64,000 bases of DNA from CAVQFB01 sp963711675 (GTDB taxonomy: Bacteria > Acidobacteriota > Terriglobia > Terriglobales > Acidobacteriaceae), in the NCBI GenBank assembly GCA_963711675.1, contig CAVQFB010000011.1, positions 682,001 to 746,000 of the forward strand. Direction: 5' to 3'. Below, piece by piece: positions 44,908 to 53,570 of this stretch; the stretch's first letter is position 1; each line of letters starts with the position of its first letter. A model generated the notes under the pieces. That model had not been told where the DNA came from. It ran no database searches and saw nothing but the letters and a program-made list of their open reading frames with translations. The position numbers and the translations under genes were made by a program.

Positions 44908-46065
44908 CTAGGTCGAGTAACCCTCGGCGCTCAGCGCGTGGCTAAACTCCTTCAGGAAAAAATTTACATTGTCGTCGGTGGCCAGCGGTCCCATCACGCC
45001 GATGCGGAAAACTCTCCCGGCGAGGGGACCGAAACCTCCAGCGATTTCGATCCCAGGACCTTCGAGCAAGCGTTTGCGCACTTTGGCTTCGTCCACACCT
45101 TTCGGCACGCAGACGGTGTTGAGGGTTGCAATTCGAAACTGCTCAGGCACGTGCATACGCAGTCCCAGGGCTTCGATGCCTTTGACAAACAACTTGTGGC
45201 AACGGCGATGACGTTCCCAGCGCTTCTCGATTCCTTCCTCGGCAATGAGCCGGAGCGCCTCGCGGAGGGCGTAGAACATGGAAATCGGCGCGGTGTGATG
45301 GTAGCGATGCGATACCGTCGAATAGTCATGGATCAGCTTGAGATCGAGATACCAACTGCGCACGGGAGACGTACGAGCCCGCAACCAGTCCATGGCGCGC
45401 GGCGCAATCGCCATCGGAGACAGGCCTGGAGGACAGCTCAGCCCTTTTTGCGTGCAACTGTATGCGACATCGATACCTGTCTTGTCGAAATTTACCGGCA
45501 CTCCGCCGAGCGACGTGACGCAATCGGCAATGACCAGTGCGCCGTTATCGTGGGCGGCGGAACAAATTGCCCGGCCTGACTGGAGCGCGCCTGTGGATGT
45601 CTCCGCATGAACAAAAGCAACGACCTTGGGCTTTTCGCGACGGATGAAGTCCGCGGCTTCGTCGTCGCTGAAGGTCTCACCCCAAGGCTTTTCAAAGCGC
45701 ACTACGTCAGCCCCTTGACGCTTCGCCATCTCGGTGAGCCGATCGGAAAAATACCCATTGGCGAATATGGCAAACCTGGCGCCGGGCTCCACGAAATTGG
45801 TCACGGCGGCTTCCATGCCTGCGCTGCCGGTGCCGGAGATCACGATCGTGGCGCCGCCGCCTGTTCCATAGGTTGTCTTGAGCAATTCCTGAATGTCACC
45901 CATCACCTGGATGAAGTAGGGGTCGAGGTGGCCGACAATCGGCTTTGAAAGCGCCTCATAAACGCGCGGGGCGACCATGCTGGGTCCGGGCCCGAACAAG
46001 TAGCGGCGAGGCGGTTGCGAACTGGCGAAATGAACAGCCGGACTTCCCTCTTGTATGGCACTCAT
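44908..46065 (-). CDS. Alanine/serine-glyoxylate aminotransferase family protein
   Basis: The 385-residue class V PLP aminotransferase starts with the usual RRYLFGPGPSMVAPRVYEALSKPIVGHLDPYF, has ISGTGSAGMEAAV, the cofactor-binding DCVTSLGGVPVNFDKTGID and the Schiff-base Lys in YSCTQKGLSCPPGLSP. These enzymes move an amino group to glyoxylate, making glycine. It is the first gene of the set ending with the oxalate-CoA ligase-like and PanE-like genes, so it probably takes glyoxylate made from oxalyl-CoA. Amino donor (alanine or serine) cannot be settled from sequence. Confidence 0.9.
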   Translation of the reverse strand: MSAIQEGSPAVHFASSQPPRRYLFGPGPSMVAPRVYEALSKPIVGHLDPYFIQVMGDIQELLKTTYGTGGGATIVISGTGSAGMEAAVTNFVEPGARFAIFANGYFSDRLTEMAKRQGADVVRFEKPWGETFSDDEAADFIRREKPKVVAFVHAETSTGALQSGRAICSAAHDNGALVIADCVTSLGGVPVNFDKTGIDVAYSCTQKGLSCPPGLSPMAIAPRAMDWLRARTSPVRSWYLDLKLIHDYSTVSHRYHHTAPISMFYALREALRLIAEEGIEKRWERHRRCHKLFVKGIEALGLRMHVPEQFRIATLNTVCVPKGVDEAKVRKRLLEGPGIEIAGGFGPLAGRVFRIGVMGPLATDDNVNFFLKEFSHALSAEGYST

Positions 46066-46616
46066 GGGACTCGTTTCTGTGTCAGAGATAGTTAGATATT
46101 ACGACTCGGAGCTGACGATTCTCCAGGACCTCAGTAGGACCTCACCCGAAATGGGAAATTCAACGTGCGATGCCAGTGTGATAGTGGGCACCGGCGGCAG
46201 ATCCAGCGTCAAGAAAATTCCCGTGATCTGTTCGATCCGCTTTGCTTATCGGAAAGTCTCGGTCTCAAATCTACGATTTCTATCTGGCTGAGCAAGAAGT
46301 CGATTTTTGCTTTTCCCTAGCACGAGACGTTTTCGCGTCCCATTTTCAGACGACCGGAGTTGTTATGTTGGAAGGAACAGCAAAACTCGCATGCAACAGG
46401 CGTCCGGAACAAGTTGTTCTTGACAATGCCTTCTGAAGGTGATAAATCCTCCTCCCGCGTAACTGGTCCACTTTTCATACCTGATGCGCACTCATTCGTA
46501 ACACTGTGGACAACCTTCGTTTCGTCGCTCGAACGACTAAGGCAACGCGCGATCTTCCGGTCCGCGCGCTTGTAGGAGAAGCTCGTTTTCGCAAATCATC
46601 GCGGGAGAGGAAACAC
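46066..46616. other. Divergent regulatory region between aminotransferase and porin genes
   Basis: This 551-base gap contains the porin promoter and operator described separately, and a tandem nine-base direct repeat (AGGACCTCA twice, around 46128-46148). I see no credible coding frame in it. The aminotransferase promoter must also lie here, but its hexamers are not clear. Confidence 0.5.
46420..46482 (+). promoter_or_regulatory. Promoter and FadR-type operator for the porin gene
   Basis: TTGACA (46420-46425), a 17-base spacer and TAAATC (46443-46448) form a good promoter. Sixteen bases further on, TGGTCCACTTTTCATACCT (46464-46482) matches the core of the system A operator read on the other strand (GGTCCACTTATCGGACC) at 14 of 17 positions. 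The transcript leader would be about 160 bases. Confidence 0.6.
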
Positions 46617-48251
46617 ATGCGCTCGCTAACAGCATTTTTTGTGCTTCTGATCAGCTTTATGGCGCCAGGTTCGCTCGCCCACGCTCAAGGCCAGGCACCA
46701 TCCGGCACTACCGATGGAACCCCCTCCGCGAGCGCGACGAAGGCGGAGGTCGACCAGTTGCGCGGCGAGATTGCCGCGCAGCGGAAGACGATTGAGGAGC
46801 TGAAGGCGATCGTGCAGAAGCTCGCCGAGGACAAGTTGCAAGCCTCGGGTGCAAATCCTGCGCGAGTGGATCCCGTTTCTGCACCCGCCAGTGGGCCAGA
46901 GCTAACTCCGACCTCTGCCTCCGGTGGGGCGCATCTGGTGAATGCGGTTCTGGTGCGGCCAGAGGTTTTGGAACCGGCGATCATCGACCAGGCAACGCCC
47001 GCGGCGGCGCCCAAGAAAGATGTTCCGCTCACAGCGGGATGGAATGGAGAACATTTCTTCATCCGGAGCCCCGATGGACAGTTCAACCTCAACCCCTACG
47101 GGTATGTGGACACCGACTACCGCGCCTACAAGGGCGACGGAGCGCCGGCGGATACGTTTGTCGTGCGTCGCGCGCGCTTCGGATTCCAGGGCAACTACGG
47201 TTCCCACTTCGACTTTGCTTTGCTGACTGACGCTAACTCGACCACCGGGGCGATTGTCCGCGACGTTTATCTCAACGTCAGGATCAAGCCTGAGTTCCAG
47301 TTCCAGGCCGGTCAGTTCAAAGAGCCGTTCGCTCAGGAGACCGGTATCGGCGCCACCAACCTGGACTTCGTCGAGCGCGGCCTACAGGCGCTGCTTTACC
47401 CCTGCGCTGGGACCGCGTACCGCTGCCCTGGCATGACCCTTCATGGCGACATCGATGGTGGGGTCGTGCAGTACTGGGCAGGCGCTTTCAACGGGCGGAA
47501 TGGGGTCACTGCGAACGCCACCAACGAGCCGGAGTTTGTCGGCCGGTTGCGCTTTTATCCCTGGCGCAAAAGCAAGAACGACTGGTTCAAGCAGCTTGCT
47601 TTCGGTGGTTCGGTCAGCCATGGCCGGTCCCGAGGCCTTTCCGGCGACCTAAGCTTTAGCGGGCTGCTCCCTGACGTTGCTTACTCGTTCTTCCCGCAGT
47701 TGAGAATCAACGGCCCAACCGAACGGTACGAGGGTGAATTCACCTACATCAAGGGAGTAGCGGCTCTGCGCGGTGAGTACGTGCAGTTGCAACAGCAACG
47801 TTACGGCGTTGGCTCGGAGCAGGCTGGCGGTCTGGGCTTTCTGACTTTGCCCGGAGTTGGCGCCAAGGCCTGGAACCTCTCCACCACGTATCTGTTGACC
47901 GGCGAGAAACGTCCTGAAAACGGCACGCCACGGGTGAAGCATCCGATATTTGGTCCGGACACACCGGGCGGAACCGGAAGAGGATGGGGAGCGTTTGAAG
48001 TAGCGGCGCGGTACTCCGGCATTCAGGGAAATGCGCCCGCCGCGAATTTCCTGAACTATTACACGCCGGGATTTGTGCCTCAGTACGACTACCACACCGA
48101 TCAGATTACATTCGGCGTGAATTGGTACCCGAACTATTGGGTGAAATACCAGTTCAACGTCAACATCGATCGGCTGAAGCAGCCCAGTACCACCGGGACG
48201 CTGCCCCAGAACTTTACCGTACTGATGCAGGAGTTGCAGTTCCGGTTCTGA
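46617..48251 (+). CDS. OprO/OprP-type anion porin
   Basis: The 544-residue protein starts at ATG 46617, with GGGAGAGG upstream. A signal peptide (MRSLTAFFVLLISFMAPGSLAHA) is followed by a trimerising coiled coil (DQLRGEIAAQRKTIEELKAIVQKLAEDKLQ) and a barrel of the phosphate-selective porin family (LNPYGYVDTDYRAY, RRARFGFQGNYGSHFDFALLTD, FQAGQFKEPFAQE, ending MQELQFRF). Family members pass phosphate or other anions. The FadR-type operator in its promoter and the island around it suggest an anion such as oxalate. A phosphate-binding protein is encoded 4 kb away, so phosphate remains an alternative. Confidence 0.87.
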   Translation: MRSLTAFFVLLISFMAPGSLAHAQGQAPSGTTDGTPSASATKAEVDQLRGEIAAQRKTIEELKAIVQKLAEDKLQASGANPARVDPVSAPASGPELTPTSASGGAHLVNAVLVRPEVLEPAIIDQATPAAAPKKDVPLTAGWNGEHFFIRSPDGQFNLNPYGYVDTDYRAYKGDGAPADTFVVRRARFGFQGNYGSHFDFALLTDANSTTGAIVRDVYLNVRIKPEFQFQAGQFKEPFAQETGIGATNLDFVERGLQALLYPCAGTAYRCPGMTLHGDIDGGVVQYWAGAFNGRNGVTANATNEPEFVGRLRFYPWRKSKNDWFKQLAFGGSVSHGRSRGLSGDLSFSGLLPDVAYSFFPQLRINGPTERYEGEFTYIKGVAALRGEYVQLQQQRYGVGSEQAGGLGFLTLPGVGAKAWNLSTTYLLTGEKRPENGTPRVKHPIFGPDTPGGTGRGWGAFEVAARYSGIQGNAPAANFLNYYTPGFVPQYDYHTDQITFGVNWYPNYWVKYQFNVNIDRLKQPSTTGTLPQNFTVLMQELQFRF

Positions 48252-48358
48252 GATGGGCTCGGTCTTGAGTTTGAGGATTAGGCAGTCATGCGAATTTGCT
48301 ACGACGTCGGGCTGGCGGCAGCCCTGGTCCTAAAGGGAAACTGTCAGGAGGAGATTCG

Positions 48359-50335
48359 ATGAGATCCAGGATCCTACTTACTATTCTGCTCTCCGCGTTT
48401 TTTGTGATCGCGAGCGGCTGCGGGAACGTGGCTGGTTGTCCCACGTGCGGTACCACCAAGGCTGACGGCTACGCCGACATCGTCAATATCACGGTGCCCG
48501 AGCACAATCCTACCGGCGAACCCGGCGGGCCGTTCAACTCCTTCGACATAAGCTGGGTCAACACACCCACGCACCTGGATTACGTCTCCGACCGTATCGG
48601 ACTCGCGGTGGTAGTCGTGGACACTATCAACAATGTCGCGGTGAATGCGATTCAAGGTACGAATGCCGTCACTGGCGCGGGTAATCAGGCGAGTCCATGT
48701 GCAAAGGACGGGGCGGGCAACGACATCATTCCACCCATCGTGGATGTGTTCGGCAACTTTACGCGCTTCGGATGCAGAACGGACATGACCGGGCTTGGAG
48801 GAGCGGGGGCACCCACGTTCCACCTGATTTCGGGCTTTGGTGCGAACCATCACTTCGGTGGATTTCCTGGCGCGCAGTGCTGTGCCGCGCGCGCCAACGG
48901 TGTAAACCCGATGTCGGGCCCGGATGGTCTTGAGCTAACCCCAGACGGCAAGACGTTGTTCGTAGCTAATGGTAGCTCCTCGGTTGTCGTCTTCGATATC
49001 AGCACGATGGACCTGACCCAGAATCCACCTACTCCCCCCGCAGTGTTGGCGACGATCCCGACTGGTGTCTCTGCTGATTACGATGGCCCCTTGGGCATAG
49101 CACCCTGTGTCTCTTCATGGAATGGAGAAGCGGGCTCCGCCGCCGATTGTGGGGACGATCGAGCTGACGAAATGTCGTACGACCCAGTGCATCAGGTTCT
49201 CGCGATTATCAACGGCGATCCCGGATTGCCGTTCATCACGTTTATCGACATGTCGCACATCGTCAGTAAAACCGGCACCCTGGCGCAGCAGCACTGCCTG
49301 CCAATTGATTCGACTCTGGCTTACGGCCCGTACCCCGTCGGGTTCACACCGGCAGCATACCCACTCCAAGGGTCAGGCACCGGGATCCCTCAGCCATCCC
49401 CGACCTTGGACCCGGGCGTGGCGGGCACTTCGTTCAATCCTCCCAGCTGCATCATTGGCCAGATCTACTACGATGGCGCCGGAGGATTAAACTCCGGAGG
49501 GTCAGGAGCGGCATTCGGACTTAATCCAAGCGTTCCGGTTGACAATGTTGGGGCCACGTTCCCGTGCCCTGATCCCTCTAATCCTCACGTCTTCAGCGGC
49601 GTCTCCGGATCGGCCGCAGCCGATGGACCGTTGGGGCTCCCCGGAATCGGGGTAACTCCGAGCGGCACACCCTACACCATTCCGTGTCACCACGGCCCTC
49701 TCATCGACCAAACTCTCGGCACATTCTGCAACCAGGCTTCGCCGGGAGGCAATTGTGCCGGGGCGATAGCCCCCGCCGGTCTGGGAGGGATGGTCTGGAA
49801 TCCCAATACTGGTCACTTGCTCCAGACGAACGGGAATTCCATTGGCATTACAAATATCGGCAGCATCGATGAGATTGATCCGCGACTAGGAAATCCAAAC
49901 GGGCCGGTGGTGGTCAACAGCTTCGTCATACCGAATTGCATGCCCACCGGCGTTGCTCAAGGCCCGGGCAACAATTTTCTGGTGGGCTGCGCCGATCACG
50001 ATGGCGAAGCCTTCCCGCCGAATGAGTACGTTATCGACGGCACGGCAGGCACGATTCTCGCGGAAATCACGAACGTGGGTGGCGTAGACGAGATCTGGTA
50101 CAACTCCGGTGATAACAAGTACTACGTGGCAGCCAGAGATATGCCGAATGGCCCCGTGATGGGTGTCATTGACGCGGCCACGAATGTTTGGCTGCAGAAC
50201 GTCACCACCAACTCGAACTCACACAGTATCGCGGTTGATTCGAGCAATAATCATGCGTTCGTGCCCTTGCAGGCTGGCGGAATCTGTACGTCGCAAAGCA
50301 GCAATGGCTGCATCGGGGTCTATGCCCAGCAGTGA
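48359..50335 (+). CDS. Cys-rich surface lipoprotein with beta-propeller-like repeats, unknown function
   Basis: The 658-residue protein starts at ATG 48359 with a strong ribosome site (AGGAGGAGATTCG). A lipoprotein signal (MRSRILLTILLSAFFVIASGC) places it on a membrane. The chain has YVTN/NHL-like strands (SGPDGLELTPDGKTLFVANGSSSVVVFDIST, later VYNS/YVAARDMPNGPVMGVIDAATN and NNHAFVPLQAGG). It has an unusual number of Cys residues for a periplasmic protein (for example CPTCG, QCCAAR, TIPCHHGP, GGICTSQSSNGC) but no haem-type CXXCH. It follows the porin by 107 bases. I cannot assign a function. Confidence 0.72.
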   Translation: MRSRILLTILLSAFFVIASGCGNVAGCPTCGTTKADGYADIVNITVPEHNPTGEPGGPFNSFDISWVNTPTHLDYVSDRIGLAVVVVDTINNVAVNAIQGTNAVTGAGNQASPCAKDGAGNDIIPPIVDVFGNFTRFGCRTDMTGLGGAGAPTFHLISGFGANHHFGGFPGAQCCAARANGVNPMSGPDGLELTPDGKTLFVANGSSSVVVFDISTMDLTQNPPTPPAVLATIPTGVSADYDGPLGIAPCVSSWNGEAGSAADCGDDRADEMSYDPVHQVLAIINGDPGLPFITFIDMSHIVSKTGTLAQQHCLPIDSTLAYGPYPVGFTPAAYPLQGSGTGIPQPSPTLDPGVAGTSFNPPSCIIGQIYYDGAGGLNSGGSGAAFGLNPSVPVDNVGATFPCPDPSNPHVFSGVSGSAAADGPLGLPGIGVTPSGTPYTIPCHHGPLIDQTLGTFCNQASPGGNCAGAIAPAGLGGMVWNPNTGHLLQTNGNSIGITNIGSIDEIDPRLGNPNGPVVVNSFVIPNCMPTGVAQGPGNNFLVGCADHDGEAFPPNEYVIDGTAGTILAEITNVGGVDEIWYNSGDNKYYVAARDMPNGPVMGVIDAATNVWLQNVTTNSNSHSIAVDSSNNHAFVPLQAGGICTSQSSNGCIGVYAQQ

Positions 50336-50359
50336 AAGTCGTGAGAGGTTGATTGCCGT

Positions 50360-50382
50360 GGCCCGGAGTTAGCGTCCGGGCC
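50360..50382 (+). terminator. Possible terminator hairpin after the lipoprotein gene
   Basis: GGCCCGGA, seven bases, then TCCGGGCC form a perfect eight-base stem 24 bases after the stop. There is no T-run, so it may act only as a message-stabilising hairpin. Confidence 0.4.
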
Positions 50383-50475
50383 TCTCGGATGCTGCGATTT
50401 TCGACCGGTTGGCGATCTGCAGGTGTACGATAGCTTGCACAGTCGCCTGCTGGGGCTTGATACGGGTGAAGTGAT

Positions 50476-51102
50476 ATGGGGACGTTTCGTGTAACAGCAG
50501 TTTCGGTTGGCGTGGCAACTCTTTTCCTGCTCGGTGTCACCGTCGCACTGGCAAAGGACGAACCTCCCAAGAAGCCCACCGATGTACCCGCGTCAGTGAT
50601 TGCCCACCTGCCGCTTCCCGAAGCCACCGGAAGCCAGATGCTTCTGCAGAGGGATGAAGGAAAGAACTATCTCTACGTGCAGCAGGCTTCGAAGCAAGGC
50701 TTCATGGTGGTGGACGTCAGCAAACCAGAGAGACCGAGCCTGCTGAAACGAACGGCAGAGGCCAATCCGGCAACAGCAGGCAATCTCGAGATGGTGAGTC
50801 CGAACGTAGCGATTGCTGAGTCGCCCGAGAAGAAGCCTGGCACTCTAATGAGCAGCAACCACCCTACCGAAACGGTGCGCGTTCTGGATTTAGCCGATCC
50901 GCGCAGTCCGAAGGTTCTTCAGGAATTCCGCAGCGTCACCAGTCTTCTGCCCGATGGAGCCCATGGCCTGATCTATCTCGCGAATAACGAGGGCTTGTGG
51001 ATTCTGCGGTACAACCGACCCTCGCTGTTGGAGCCCTCCAGGAAGAAACCGCCGTGCGATTCCAACTCGGAAATTATGTCCATGCCCCCGGACTGTGACT
51101 GA
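50476..51102 (+). CDS. Secreted LVIVD-like repeat protein, unknown function
   Basis: A 208-residue protein with a signal peptide (MGTFRVTAVSVGVATLFLLGVTVALA) and short repeat strands of the LVIVD/propeller type: GFMVVDVSKPERPSLLKRT, TVRVLDLADPRSPKVLQEFRSV and GLIYLANNEGLWILRYNRPSL. It is short for a full propeller, with about two to three blades visible. It follows the Cys-rich lipoprotein on the same strand and may be its partner. Function unknown. The gap 51103-51293 after it contains only an inverted repeat (AGGTGAC/GTCACCT, 51241-51263). Confidence 0.7.
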   Translation: MGTFRVTAVSVGVATLFLLGVTVALAKDEPPKKPTDVPASVIAHLPLPEATGSQMLLQRDEGKNYLYVQQASKQGFMVVDVSKPERPSLLKRTAEANPATAGNLEMVSPNVAIAESPEKKPGTLMSSNHPTETVRVLDLADPRSPKVLQEFRSVTSLLPDGAHGLIYLANNEGLWILRYNRPSLLEPSRKKPPCDSNSEIMSMPPDCD

Positions 51103-51293
51103 TCTCCGGTTCGCTGATACTGCCAAACATTCAACTTAGTCAGAACATCGCTTTTGGATGGTTTTGATCTCTCTGACCCTGATGGTCACCGGGCTGGCAG
51201 AACCCGACCTTGCCAAGTAGTCGGAACTGGTGCTCATGGAAGGTGACTGTGGACCGGTCACCTCAACTTGTTGACCAAGGTAAGGTGCCAGTC

Positions 51294-51515
51294 TTAGTTT
51301 ACGAGAGCGCTGAGCTGGTAGCTGTTGCCCTTGTCAGCCTGGATCAAGATGTAGTCAGTGTTCGATCGACTGAGACAGCCTTGGACGGTAATCTCGTCCT
51401 TGGCCTTTTTGGAAGCCGGATGCGGATTTGCATTTGGCGGATTTGCCCCGGCTTCTTGCCCAGCTGCAGACAGGGTCATGCAAAGCACCGCCAGCATGAT
51501 TGTGATCTTCCCCAT
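51294..51515 (-). CDS. Small secreted protein (73 aa)
   Basis: A short protein with a signal peptide (MGKITIMLAVLCMTLSAAGQ), a Pro/Asn-rich linker and a small beta domain, DEITVQGCLSRSNTDYILIQADKGNSYQLSALVN. The VQGCL...YxL pattern is common in small secreted acidobacterial proteins of unknown role. It lies downstream of the SnoaL-like gene (69-base gap) on the same strand. No function is inferred. Confidence 0.6.
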   Translation of the reverse strand: MGKITIMLAVLCMTLSAAGQEAGANPPNANPHPASKKAKDEITVQGCLSRSNTDYILIQADKGNSYQLSALVN

Positions 51516-51584
51516 AGTCCCATCCTCACTTTCCGTTCCTACCTTATTTCGATGCCCTCACTGGGCGGGGCGATGCCCCCAGGG

Positions 51585-52073
51585 CTACTTGACGTGGGTC
51601 TCCTGATAGTGCAATTCCTTCCATTCCCCCCCGCGTTTCACCCAAAGCTCTGTGATATAGACCCTTGAGTAGCGCACCACGGATTTGGGCGGAAACTGCA
51701 GTGTAACTTCGTATATAAGGAAGGCGGCGTCCGGCCCCAAGGGGATCATCTTGAAACCCCAGAGGGTGTAGTTGAACACGTTCCCAGCCGCCATTTCGTT
51801 CAGAGCCTGAATTTTGGTGCGCTCCCCCTGGCCGTCGACTTCCACGCCCTGATAATCATCCGCCAGCAGCGTCCCGTAAGCCTTCTTGTCTTTGTTCTTG
51901 ATGGCGTCCCATTCAGCTTTGATCTTCGATTCAAACATCGCCTTCAGATTCGGATCGGTTGCAGCATCGCTTGACTGCCGGTTTGCATTGGGTGCCGGCG
52001 GTATCGCCGGTTGTTGGGCCAAGGCAAAAGACGACAACCAAGTCACGAAAAAATAGATGAATCGCGCTCGCAT
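51585..52073 (-). CDS. Secreted SnoaL/DUF4440-like protein
   Basis: From ATG 52073 (MRARFIYFFVTWLSSFALAQ is a signal peptide) the 162-residue protein has a cone-shaped NTF2/SnoaL-like pattern: ESKIKAEWDAIKNKDKKAYGTLLADDYQGVEVDGQGERTK, then AAFLIYEVTLQFPPKSVVRYSRVYITELWVKRGGEWKELHYQETHV. Such domains bind small ligands or act as simple enzymes. It follows pstS by 54 bases. An in-frame ATG at 52127 would add 18 polar residues before the signal peptide and is less likely. Confidence 0.7.
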   Translation of the reverse strand: MRARFIYFFVTWLSSFALAQQPAIPPAPNANRQSSDAATDPNLKAMFESKIKAEWDAIKNKDKKAYGTLLADDYQGVEVDGQGERTKIQALNEMAAGNVFNYTLWGFKMIPLGPDAAFLIYEVTLQFPPKSVVRYSRVYITELWVKRGGEWKELHYQETHVK

Positions 52074-52127
52074 ATTTTCATCACCGGGGAAGGAAGAGTT
52101 TGAAAGTTTTTCCGGAAAACCACGCAA

Positions 52128-53204
52128 CTAGTGCAATGTTTTGACTTTTTTTCTTACCGCGGCCAGCAAAGGCGCTGGTAGTTCGGCGTAGCCCTCCTCG
52201 GCTGCAAACCGCTGCCCATCGCCATACATCCAGTTCAAGAGATCACCTAACGCAGCGGCACGAGCAGAATCGGTCGATGTGGTTCGGAGGTATATCCAGG
52301 TGAAGCTGGTAATCGGAAACGACTCGGCTCCCGAGACGTTGGTCAGCGAGGCGGCGAAGCGGTTCCACTGCGGCGCTTCTTCGGTTTTGCACGCCGCAAC
52401 AATGCTCTCGGTAGAAGCTCTAACAAACTTGCCGGCAGGACTCAGTACGGCCGCCTGGGCAATGCCACTCTTCACTGCGTACTGATACTCCACGTAACCG
52501 ATGGAGCCGGGAGTGCTTTTCACTTTGTCCGCCATGTCGGAACTGCGCTCGGCTGGCGTACCCACCGGCCACTTGGGTGAAGGAGTGGTCCCGATCTCGG
52601 AACGAAATTTTGAGTTCGACTTGGAGAGAAAGTCGGTGAAGACGTAGTTGGACCCCTTCCCTGCAGGGCGGATCATCACCTGAATGGATATATTCGGCAA
52701 ATCGAGGCCCGGGTTGAGCTTCGCGATCTGCGGCGCATTCCAGGTCTTCACATCGCCAAGAAAGATCCCTGCCAGCGCGTCGCCGGAAAGTCGAAGTTCC
52801 TGATGGACACCGGGTAGGTTGTAGATGGGAACGATCCCGATGAGCACCACCGGCAGTTCGATCAAGCCGCCGCGACTCTTGTCTTTTTCGGTGAGAGGGG
52901 CCTCGCCGGCACCAAAATCGCCGGCGCCTTGTGAGATCTCCTTGATCCCCTCACTCGTCCCGATCGGGAGGTATCGCATCTGCACGTTGGGGCTGTGCTT
53001 GCCGTACTCCTGCGTCCACCGGGCATAAAGAGGTGCCGGGACGCTCGATCCGGATCCCACGAGGACAACTCTATCTTGAGCCGTGGCAAGGACGCCGCAT
53101 TGTACGAGAGCCAGAGCGGAGACCATACAGATCTGTAAGAGTGAAGAGCGGTGGGAGCGTTGCCGAGGAACCTCAGGGGCCCAAAATCTTGCCGCTACCT
53201 TCAT
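52128..53204 (-). CDS. pstS: PstS-like phosphate-binding protein
   Basis: The 358-residue protein begins with a basic extension and a signal peptide (ICMVSALALVQCGVLATA). The phosphate-binding-protein pattern follows: VGSGSSVPAPLYARWTQEYGKHSPNVQMRYLPIGTSEGIKEISQGAGDFGAGEAPLTEKD, LAGIFLGDVKTWNAPQIAKLNPGL, RPAGKGSNYVFTDFLS and TPGSIGYVEYQYA. In the SGSS and GxGDFG loops the residues that hold the anion are in place. No pstC, pstA, pstB or phoU gene is next to it, so it is a stand-alone binding protein. The anion could be phosphate or a related oxyanion. The ribosome site GGAGG is clear. Confidence 0.88.
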   Translation of the reverse strand: MKVAARFWAPEVPRQRSHRSSLLQICMVSALALVQCGVLATAQDRVVLVGSGSSVPAPLYARWTQEYGKHSPNVQMRYLPIGTSEGIKEISQGAGDFGAGEAPLTEKDKSRGGLIELPVVLIGIVPIYNLPGVHQELRLSGDALAGIFLGDVKTWNAPQIAKLNPGLDLPNISIQVMIRPAGKGSNYVFTDFLSKSNSKFRSEIGTTPSPKWPVGTPAERSSDMADKVKSTPGSIGYVEYQYAVKSGIAQAAVLSPAGKFVRASTESIVAACKTEEAPQWNRFAASLTNVSGAESFPITSFTWIYLRTTSTDSARAAALGDLLNWMYGDGQRFAAEEGYAELPAPLLAAVRKKVKTLH

Positions 53205-53570
53205 AGCGCCCCTCCATTTGCAGCTGCAAATTCAAGACACGAATCATGCCCTGTCAACGGTCAACCCGGAGCCATCGAAGATCGACGATGGTTGCAGAGT
53301 ACCATCGTTTTGCGCGAAATCAATATCGCAAGAGTGATTGCTATTGTTAAGTCTGGAACGATCCTGGCCCGAGCGTTTCCTTGCCTCAGAGATCGTAGTT
53401 CCACGTTTTCGATGTGCAGAACTCAGTGGCATCGAGCCGTTCTTTGAGGAGCTCAAAGACATTCCTCAATCGCCCGAAAACCCAATCTCACGTTGAAGCG
53501 TGACTGGCATCACTGAAGCATTGGCGGAGAAGAGCTGAAATCGAGCGGTACGAGGTCAGTCATCAGACCA
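53205..53570. other. Divergent region between pstS and the second FadR-type gene
   Basis: A perfect inverted repeat TCTTTGAG-GAG-CTCAAAGA lies at 53441-53459, and the FadR-type half-sites at 53554-53569 (listed separately). A short plus-strand frame of about 52 codons (53338-53496, TTG start) spans the repeat but has no ribosome site. Confidence 0.45.
53554..53569 (+). promoter_or_regulatory. FadR-type operator before the second regulator gene
   Basis: GGTCAGTCATCAGACC has half-sites GGTC/GACC around TCATC, like the other three sites but with a spacer one base shorter. It ends one base before the ATG at 53571, so bound protein would block translation start or early transcription. Confidence 0.5.

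Noticed and set aside
53338..53496. Short plus-strand frame with a protein-like end (FFEELKDIPQSPENPISR)
   Set aside because: It has only a TTG start, no ribosome site, no family resemblance, and contains a perfect inverted repeat better explained as regulatory.
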